Assembly (NCBI GenBank): GCA_034769895.1
Contig: CM068373.1
Span: 279,071,658 to 279,135,657 of the forward strand
Direction: 5' to 3'
DNA length: 64,000 bases
DNA from: Magicicada septendecula
Taxonomy: Eukaryota > Arthropoda > Insecta > Hemiptera > Cicadidae
In this document: positions 56,233 through 64,000 of the stretch, in pieces
How the letters are laid out: each line of letters begins with the position of its first letter
Position numbering within the stretch: position 1 is the first letter of the stretch
The notes under the pieces: generated by a model
Databases searched by the model: none
Told to the model about the DNA's origin: nothing
The model's input: only the letters and a program-made list of their open reading frames with translations
Position numbers and translations under genes: made by a program

Positions 56233-56480
56233 TACTGGTTCCCAAAGTGGTGTCCGCGACAATGTTCCAGGGGGTCCGCAGACACTTTTTAAGAAAAATT
56301 AGAATATGCCGTAATTTTCTCCGATTTTGTTATGCTTTACAACCTAAATTTTGGAATCTTAAAACAATTAGTAAAAGATTCCAGTATTTTTTTGTTTGGC
56401 TCAAACTAATTTATTGTAAAAGTAATTTAAAATTAATGGCTTTAATAGCCATTAAAAAATTTAAACATTTAATTTTAATT
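56233..56480. mobile_element. Possible hAT-like left end
   Basis: ctggttcccaaagtggtgtc followed by cgcg and gggggtccgcag resembles the outer end of another hAT family. No matching right end was found before the minisatellite. Confidence 0.3.
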
Positions 56481-57725
56481 TAAACACTTAACTAATAGCC
56501 CGATTAACTACTAGTTGAACGTAATTGTAGGCTAATTGCAAAATAGTTCAATCAAATAATAGGTCAAATAATTAATAGTTAAAAAATAATAGTAAACTGA
56601 TTAAATAATATTCCAATCAACTAATGGCCTAAGTAACTAACGGTCCAATTAACTAATGGCCCGATTAAGTAATACCCCAATTAACCAGTAGTTTAAAATA
56701 ATATTGGGCTAATTAAATAATAGTACATTCAACCAATGGCCGAGTTAACTAATAGTATAATTAACCAATAACAAACACAAAATTAATAGTAGTTCAATTA
56801 AATAATCGGTCATTCAACTAATAGCCCCATTAAGTAAGAAGACAATTACCAAATATACTAATTAAATATAGTCCAACTAACTAATAGGTGAAAATAATAG
56901 AGGGCTAATTAAATAAAATATCACTAAAATAATGGCAGAAATAACTGATAGTTCAATTAACTAATAGTAGAAAGTGATAATAGTCAAATTAATTAATAGC
57001 GCAATTAACTAATAGCCCGATTGACTAATAGTTTAATTAAATATTAGTTTAAATTAATAGTAGTTCAATTAAATAATTGTTCAGTCAAATAATGGCATAA
57101 TTAACTAATAGTCCAATTAACTAATAGACCAATTAACTAATAGTCGGACGTAATAGTAGGCTAATTAAGTTATAGTTCATTCAACTAATGGCCGAATTAT
57201 AATATATATTCAATAAAATAATAGCCCGATTAACTAATTATCTAATTTTCTAATAGTTAAACCTAATAATAGTCTAATTAACTAACAGTGAAATTAACTA
57301 ATAGCCCAATTCACTAATAGTCCAAATAACTAAGAGTTGGAAATTAATAGTAGATCAATTAAATAATAGCTCAATTAACTAATACCTCAAATTAATAGTA
57401 GTTCTATCACGTATTATTTTAAATTAGTAATAGTCCAACTAAGTAATAGATTAAATAAATATTAGCCAAACATATTATTACTTGAAATTTGTAGTAGTCC
57501 AATTAAATAATAGTTCAATCAGCTAATTGCGTAAATAACTAATAGTTAAAATTAATAGTAGTTCAATCATATAATAGTTAAATTAACTAATAGATCAATT
57601 AAGTAACATCTCAAATTAATATTCGTCCATGTACAAAATAGTTGAAATAACTAATAGGCCAATTAACTAGTAGTTGTAGTAGTTGTAATTAACAGTAGTT
57701 TAATTAACTAATAGTTGATATTAAT
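56480..57725. repeat. Degenerate AT-rich minisatellite, about 16-bp unit
   Basis: Endless variants of caattaactaatagtc (for example gcccgattaactaatag, ggtccaattaactaatgg) for about 1.25 kb, G/C-poor. A longer phrase aaattaatagtagttcaatt recurs near 56780, 57045, 57345 and 57540, hinting at higher-order units. No coding. Confidence 0.85.
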
Positions 57726-58621
57726 AATTGATGAGTGTTGTGAAGTAGTGCAATAATATGCATAGGCATATGGCGAGTGAGCGTGTGCGCGTGTGACTAA
57801 CTGTGTTACAAAATAGCAATAAAAAACGGATTAAATTAAATAACTTTTGTGTAAATCAAATGTCCCGGCATAAGACTTACACCAGAAAGTGCATAAAATA
57901 AAAACCAATCTGATAGTAATATTTGTTAATAATATAAAGAATGAAATATATGAGATTTTCATAAAAAAAGGTTTTATGACCCACAAGGAACGCAATAAAA
58001 TTATATCGGTTTTATTTGCACGTTTTACATTGTTCATATACAATTTCTTACAAATAAAATGTTACCTAGACTGCAGCCGTAAGGGTGAGGGAACGTTTTG
58101 ACCAATGAAATTGGCTAATACATCAGTTGATTTATCCATGTCCTAGCTTAGAACTCAGAAGAAGCAGTCTCGTTGAACTTAATAACGTGTAATCGTTACC
58201 TCTTATTTAGGCGATAGCTCTATCAAGAGGGCGACCATATGTAGTAAAGTTCGGGACTGAAATAATCTCGAGTGCTAGGACAATACAATTCAAGATTTTC
58301 CGTTTAGGATTTATGAACACGTCAAGTTAGCCGAAACCATAAAAATCATTAATTGAACACTTAACTGTTCAATAAGTAATTGAGCACTGTTCGTAGAAGT
58401 ACCCAACACGGAAATGACACTGGGAGCTGGAAAACAGGAGGAACAACAGTATCCTGACGTCTACCGGAAAGAAACATCTGTCGACACGTTTCAGAAAAGA
58501 GGAGTAACACCCCATCGTTCATCAAACAAGGGAAGTAAAACCATTTTATATACACTCAATTAATAAAACAATTATAAACTAAAAGACACAAAAAACTTGT
58601 AGGAATTAAGATTTAGGTAAC
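57726..58621. other. No gene seen
   Basis: Overlapping 70-codon ORFs at 57831-58101 lie on opposite strands with no recognised content. Confidence 0.5.
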
Positions 58622-61169
58622 ACTGGACAACAATGATTTTGTTACATGGTTAATATTTGCTGAATCTTATGTATTGTTGAGCGCTGATTCCGAATATGAA
58701 GTCAGAAATTCCCTATCGGCCTTAGTTTTTTTTGCAATTGCCCTTCTTACTTCTGTAGAAAGTACATGGGCACGAACTATGCAAGTGCAATATATATGAC
58801 ATTATTAATTTACTTTTTGCAAAATTTATGTTGCTATTTAAACTGTATATTAATTTATTTCAGTTCATTAATATCCATGACAGATAAGTTTATTATGTCA
58901 ACACAATAATGAAAACAATTACAAATGACACACATATGATTCATGTAAATTGCGGCACCTATTAGTCACAGTGACTAACTCGTCACAGTGACTAATTAGT
59001 ATTAGTGCAGTGTATTACTCGTACGCTGTGAAGAACATTGGACTTCGATGACTCATCGATGACTTAGTGTTGAATGTAATACAATAAACAAACATTATCA
59101 TGCTGGCTAAGAAATATCACCTCTACTTCAGTCAAGTGTGAGCTCTCGTGTGTCTAAGTTCATAGTACTCGTGGTACTTTTCCTACCAGTTTGTAATTTA
59201 ATTTTTCCCTGTACAGTCAGTGCATGTACATACTAAATTAATCTGTGTTGTAAAGTGTTTAAACATTTTGTATTAAGTGTTTGTGAGTGTATAACAGTGA
59301 AATGTTTCATAAAAATACCACGTAGTTGCATTAACCAGCCAGACAGTTTCTGCTATATTTGTGGTGAGGTAACACTAAAGCCTCAGAGGAGAAATATAAC
59401 TCCACTGTTAAAAAAATCGTATGAACTCTATTTTGGATGTAAATTGGGTGATCAGGACAAGTCCTGGGCCCCTCACAGTTGTTGCAATTCATGTGTAACG
59501 CTGTTGACTGTTTGGTTGAATGGATCTCGTCACATGACATTTGCAATTCCAATGGTTTGGAGAGAACCGAAGGATCACTCCACGGACTGTTATTTTTGTT
59601 TAACGAAAATATCAGGGATAACAGCGAAGACTAGACACACTGTTAAATATCCTAATATTCCCTCTGCTATAAGACCAGTGCCTCACAGTCCACAGCTTCC
59701 AATTCCAGTACCACCGAAAACATGGGAATTAGACGAAGATGCTGTTAATGTTGAAGGTTGTGCAGATTCATTGGATGATGAAGAAAGGAGAGACCCAGAC
59801 TTTTTAGAAAGTACAAATACTGAACCACACTTAATTAATCAGTCAGAATTAAATGATCTCGTTCGTGATCTACATTTATCCAAGAATCAAGCTGAACTTC
59901 TCGCATCACGACTGAAAGGATGGAATCTTTTACAACATAATACTAAAATAAGTGGTTTCCGTGACAGGCAGTGTAATTTCGAACGTTTCTTCTTACAGTA
60001 TGAGAACTTAGTTTACTGCAATGATGTGGAATCTTTACTAGAAAGTTTTGGACTTACGCACCATCCTGATGAATGGCGTCTTTTTATAGACTCCTCAAAA
60101 CGTAGTTTGAAAGCAGTCCTTCTTCATGTTAGAAATAAATACCCATCAATCCCTTTAGCTCTTGCAGCTAACATGAAGCAGACATATGAAAGTATGAAAC
60201 TTGTGTTGGATATGATTCAGTATGAGAAACATTTGTGGCATGTTTGTGGAGACCTGAAAGTGATAGCACTGTTACTTGGTTTACAACTTGGATATACTAA
60301 ATTTTGTTGCTTCTTGTGCGAGTGGGATAGCAGAGATAGGAAGAATCATTATCTTCAGAAACAGTGGCCAAAAAGAGAAACATTGACTGTAGGAGAGAAG
60401 AACGTTGTGAGCCCAGCACTAGTAAAACCTGAAAAAGTTTACCTTCCCCCACTACACATTAAGCTAGGTTTAATGAAAAATTTTGTTAAAGCAATGGATC
60501 GTGAGGGGAGTGGATTTCAGTTCTTAAAAAGCAAGTTCCCCAAGATAAGTGACGCTAAAATTAAGGAAGGCATATTTGTTGGTCCTGCTGTAAGAAAACT
60601 AATGAATGATATTCAATTTGAAGACAGTGTGAATGACTGTGAGGTTGCTGCTTGGAAATCTTTTAAAAATGTTGTTAATAACTTCCTTGGAAATAATAAG
60701 GCAAATAACTACAAAGAACTGGTAACTGAGCTTCTTAAAAATTATAAAGCACTTGGCTGTAATATGTCACTAAAGATCCACTTCTTAGATTCTCATCTGG
60801 ATTTTTTCCCAACCAATCTCGGAGCTGTGAGTGACGAACATGGTGAACGCTGTTTCACCAGGAAATATTCACCATGGAGACACGCTACCAAGGAAAGTGG
60901 AACCCAAGAATGCTAGCTGACTATTGCTGGAATCTGAAGACTGATTTACCTACAGCACACTACGCCAGAAAATTAAAACGAAGCAGATTTTAGGTATGTT
61001 GAAATTGCATGTATGTATAATAAACGTTTTTCAAAAAGTGGTAATTACAACAAAACTATGCCCGATAGAAAGAAACCATTTACATATTTGAAATCAGCGT
61101 CAAAAATTCTATAAGATTCAGCTGTTATCATTCTTGTAACAAACAAACACCAAAATTTTGTTGTCCAGT
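58622..61169 (+). mobile_element. DNA transposon with long terminal inverted repeats, superfamily unclear
   Basis: Both ends begin ACTGGACAACAA and remain alignable inward for about 150 bp (58622-58775 against the complement of 61020-61169). Shared landmarks are GCTGAATCTTAT, CGCTGATT.C.AATATG, CTATCGG.C.TAGTTTT and CTTTTTG/CTTCT. Between them lies one long transposase-like frame that stops about 25 bp before the right repeat. Total length about 2.55 kb. No clear target duplication. Perfect palindromes TTAGTCAC-a-GTGACTAA (58962-58978) and a partial second copy sit upstream of the ORF. Confidence 0.8.
59255..60993 (+). pseudogene. Transposase-like protein of unassigned family, one frameshift
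   Basis: A 553-codon frame (59255-60913), then about 45 more codons in another frame to a stop at 60991-60993 (key peptides METRYQGKWNPRMLADYCW and ARKLKRSRF). The junction is at gaacgc-tg-tttcac near 60852; two extra bases or one lost base explain it. Numbering from 59255: possible zinc ligands C33, C36, H74, C76, C77, C80, C112, C115; candidate acidic residues D279 (FIDSSK), D333 (CGDLKV), E528/E531 (SDEHGER), with C351/C352-x-x-C355 and H401 between. That layout resembles an RNase H-like DDE transposase but is inference. The frame lacks an early ATG: GTG at 59255, and ATA at 59315 just before PRSC where a start might have been. Similar proteins are multicopy in arthropods (recollection). 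Confidence 0.75.
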
Positions 61170-61496
61170 ATAATTAGAGTGTAGGAAAGAATTATTTTAA
61201 ATATAAAGAATAGGTCAACACGAACTGTCAATACATTTTATTTTGGAAAAACATGTTAATTAATTTTATTTGCAACAGAAACAGTAATTAATTTTATTGT
61301 ACAGAACGATTGATTAATTTATTTGTATCAGAAGCAGTCAGTAAAATCTTTCCTGTTGTTATAGTTTAGTAAAAATACTGTGCAAGTTAAAAAATTAAGG
61401 AAATGTTTAATAAACCAAAACATTCCATTATCTAATTATCGACTAATTATTCTGTGCGACCTTGTACATCACAATATATTTCCGATCTGATGATGA
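61170..61496. other. No gene seen
   Basis: AT-rich flank of the transposon. Confidence 0.55.
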
Positions 61497-61530
61497 GCTG
61501 TAAAGCTTGAAAGCGCTTATCGGGAATTTT
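61497..61530 (+). ncRNA. Hammerhead-like core (candidate)
   Basis: CTGATGA, stem GAGCT-GTAA-AGCTT (one G-U), then GAAAGCGC. Core consensus present; other stems not evident. Confidence 0.4.
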
Positions 61531-62019
61531 TATGTAAAGTAGTGCTATAGTGTTATTTCCGTTCGTGATTATAACTACTAACACAACTTTATTAGTTAAA
61601 TAAAAAAAGGTTTTAATAATGTTCTGTACACATAGCCAACGTAAGGTGTTTACAAAATAACTAATACAGGCTTTGGAGTTCAAGTGTAATGTTACAGTAT
61701 GTGACCCGAGAGACACATAGATATTACTTTACACTTTGTGTTACCTAATGCTAAGATGTTACAACAATAATAGTTCGTAGGCTACTTCCCATGGTTAAAA
61801 TACCCAACGTTTCCACAAACGTCTAGACTGTGTCCCCTTGTAAGAGGGCGCACTCTTGTACCTTTGTATAGGAGAATTTTGCGCGTTGGTCCGTCCACTT
61901 CCGCAAATCCACGTTCACCTACAGTTTTACTTTCACCGCTCAAAACAAAACTTTCAAGTGATAATTTCGATTTCCATGAGCCCAATCGTACAGACCGATT
62001 ATTTAGTCTTCTCCTTTTC
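61531..62019. other. No gene seen
   Basis: Short ORFs only. Confidence 0.5.
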
Positions 62020-62330
62020 TTCAAGGATTAGGTTATATAAACCTGTTCCGGCACCCGTTCCATCCTCGGACGACCCATGTCTCTTCTACCAATTGCTTTA
62101 TAGTTCAGTGCCGTTTTCAGGGGATTTTCACTCCAGGGGTCCACATCTCGTGAATACGGGTTTGGCAATCCCGATTTGTGCCCCAGCTGGATTCTCACTT
62201 TACTTCAACTTGTCTTGAGTGAAATCCCTTCCTTTAGTATTTTCTGTCTAGTCTCTCTTAACTGCCTCTTGTTCTTATCTGACCCCGACGCTGTTATAGT
62301 AATCCAGGGCTATGGTGTCTTCCTTTTTCA
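62020..62330 (-). mobile_element. Possible LINE tail
   Basis: Minus strand near 62100-62030 reads KQLVEETWVVRGWNG and, shifted, GRRDMGRPRMER-like sequence, then a stop and GAAGAAAAGGAGAAG. It resembles the 'YKAIGRRDMGRPRKRW' end of arthropod LINEs. Very decayed. Confidence 0.4.
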
Positions 62331-62459
62331 ATTCTAATTTCTTAATTTTGGGTGGCTTAGAATCTTAGAGTGCTCATTGATGCCAAATAGGTGAACACTG
62401 GAAATACTAAGAAACTTCAGTATCAGAATAACTGATATAAAGCTACCAAATCATATCTC

Positions 62460-62690
62460 AGAAAGAGAAGGGTGAGGGCGAATCTCCTGGGCCCCAAAAC
62501 AGTGGCCTTTCGGCTAAGGTATGGTAGGCCTGACAGAAGAGTCTCTGGTCCTCCTGGTAGGGAGTTGTGTAACAGGCCAGTAACCTGTTCATGTAAAACT
62601 TTATAATACTTGTAGTACCTAAAGCAGCCTTGAAGTAAGGCTTGGAAACTGTGGCAGTAGGACCCTGGCCAAGGATAAGGATTTGAATAA
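62460..62690 (+). mobile_element. Possible LINE 5' leader fragment
   Basis: A GC-richer stretch (ctcctgggccccaaaacag, agagtctctggtcctcctgg, aacaggccagtaacctgttc) has the look of a leader I associate with arthropod RTE-like elements. No coding. Based on recollection only. Confidence 0.3.
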
Positions 62691-62829
62691 ATGGATTGCG
62701 ATTACGTAGTTAATATGGACAAAATTTTTTATAAAGGTATTTCGCTGTATTTCCTCAACGTTGTCATACGTCTATTCTACAACACCCAAATTCTGATTGT
62801 CACAAGGTTGCACGTATCAGGAGTCATCA

Positions 62830-63350
62830 TCATCATCATTTTCACAACACGGCATAGGCAAGCTGCTGTCTGTTCCGCCTTCAAAGATCCTCCAGCCATC
62901 TCTTACTGGGTCTACACACGCGCGCGCGCGCGCGCGCGCGCACGCACGCACACACCTATGTCCTATAGGTTTGTGTTTCCAGACTTGTTTGGTCAGTCTG
63001 AAATCTGACATTCTTTCTAAGTGTTCTTCCCACCGTTATTTGTGATCTTTTAATTTTTCATCATGTTAAAAACGTATAACTCTTCTCTTTTGGCCTCACT
63101 CCTTATACGGTCAAGTCTAGAACACCTTTTAACTACTATTAAGAACGCCATTTCCGAAGCCTGCATTTTGCTGTCTTGTTTCTTGGTTGTTGACAATAAT
63201 ACACACCCATAGTAGAGTACAGGGACTGCCATAACTTTATAGAACTTTAATTTTATATCTCGAGGTACCTTGTTTCTAAAAGTACGGTTGATTGTCCCAC
63301 AGATCGTCTGGAACTTACCTAACTTAACATCAATATCGTAATTCCTATTA
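62830..63350 (-). mobile_element. LINE 3' end
   Basis: Minus-strand frame 63232-63050 encodes MAVPVLYYGCVLLSTTKKQD and EMAFLIVVKRCSRLDRIR, a variant of 'MAVP.LLYGSE.W.L.KK......EM.FLR.V.GC.RLD.IRN'. It continues toward 62830 with frame breaks. A (CG)n(CA)n run (62919-62955) has expanded inside it; the sister copy at 42660 has only acacacc there. Confidence 0.8.
62919..62955. repeat. (CG)n(CA)n microsatellite inside a LINE copy
   Basis: About 11 CG units then CACG/CACA units; absent from the paralogous LINE at 42660-43040. Confidence 0.9.
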
Positions 63351-64000
63351 TAGCCAATGACTCACCTGTTCTAAAATTCGATCACTAATAATTACTTTTG
63401 TTGTTATTCATTCATTTCCTCGAAATGCCTTTGCTTTTGTTTTTATGTTGAGATTTTCATACTGTACTGCTTCAAAATCTAATGGAGCTTAAAAACAGAT
63501 TTTTGCACATCAGATTCGATGTTTTGAAGTACAAACAAGTCGTCACCAAACAACCACACATCAGGACTCGTATCAGGAATAATTCTTATAAATCAGAGTG
63601 GTGGAGTGGGATGTGAGTACAAACCGTCGTTTACAACATGGTCCTAGCACAAACATTTCACCTTATAGGAAAATAACCTTATGGAAAATCTAGAAATATT
63701 TAAAAATAAAACAAATAATAAATTAATACCAGAACAAATCTAGATTAATACGAAAAGTGATAGCATTTTCAAATTTACTAATTTAATAAAATAACAAATA
63801 TTTACATTCATTTTACACTCAGTTATATATATTTATCATATACATATAAAAAAGCATAAATTTAGCATACATATAAAACAGTTGTTTTGAACAATAAATT
63901 TATTTTTAAAATTGTATTAATTTGTAATTTCTGAGATGATAGTTTAAACTATCGGAACAGTATATATTGTAACAACTGAACGTTCTCGACAATGGAACGG
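63351..64000. other. No gene; GTTTAAAC hairpin at window end
   Basis: At 63930-63966 ctgagatgatagtttaaact then atcggaac repeats the hairpin motif of 38218-38650 with changes in the core (GGAAC for GAAAC). Nothing else recognised. Confidence 0.45.

Noticed and set aside
57831..58101. Opposed 70-codon ORFs
   Set aside because: Low-complexity AT-rich frames on both strands with no recognisable content.
58622..61169. Assignment of the long-TIR transposon to hAT, P, Kolobok or another named superfamily
   Set aside because: Neither the ends nor visible motifs decide it, and no clear target duplication was found, so I left it unassigned.

Overview
Eukaryotic, almost certainly insect, non-coding DNA: AT-rich, no operons, long (TG)n/(CA)n runs, and dense layers of transposable elements. 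The LINE tails and the initiator-Met-type primer site fit an arthropod. The LINE C-terminal peptides recall, from memory only, those seen in cockroach and termite genomes, so a blattodean is my weak guess. I see no host protein-coding gene, tRNA or rRNA gene that I can defend. The window reads as a graveyard of mobile elements with a few recent arrivals.

Layout. 1-245: minus-strand tRNA-derived SINE (second copy 18384-18650). 1431-6722: satellite of 36 copies of a 147-bp unit, which leaves one frame open for 1791 codons by arithmetic. 6901-7115: (TG)n. 7230-8248: two LINE tails. 8288-18350: a nearly intact Ty3/Gypsy-type LTR retrotransposon on the minus strand, with 2.17-kb LTRs, a 4-bp target duplication, gag, protease and RT-RNaseH-integrase, and a textbook -1 frameshift signal at the gag/protease junction. 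21245-23507: a solo LTR of a related family on the plus strand with its own 4-bp duplication. 25772-26435 and 31800-34405: two copies of one hAT-like non-autonomous element, the second split by a 2.2-kb insertion. 27550-30386: a decayed P-superfamily transposon (THAP domain, 31-bp terminal inverted repeats, 8-bp duplication) that itself contains a 500-bp Penelope-like element (PLE) bounded by an 11-bp duplication.

34.4-43.0 kb holds several LINE 3' ends on both strands, one with a 13-bp target duplication, plus a minus-strand PLE GIY-YIG endonuclease relic. 45.9-46.4, 53.8-54.3 and 62.8-63.3 kb are further LINE tails. 48943-49762 is an internally deleted hAT with an 8-bp duplication. 56480-57725 is a degenerate AT-rich minisatellite. 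58622-61169 is a DNA transposon with about 150-bp imperfect terminal inverted repeats and one long, slightly broken ORF of a transposase-like family I cannot assign to a superfamily.

A theme that crosses annotation boundaries is a recurring CTGANGA-hairpin-GAAA(C) motif (hammerhead-ribozyme-like core) at about nine places, three times in closely spaced inverted pairs. Two relics with PLE GIY-YIG coding lie beside such motifs.
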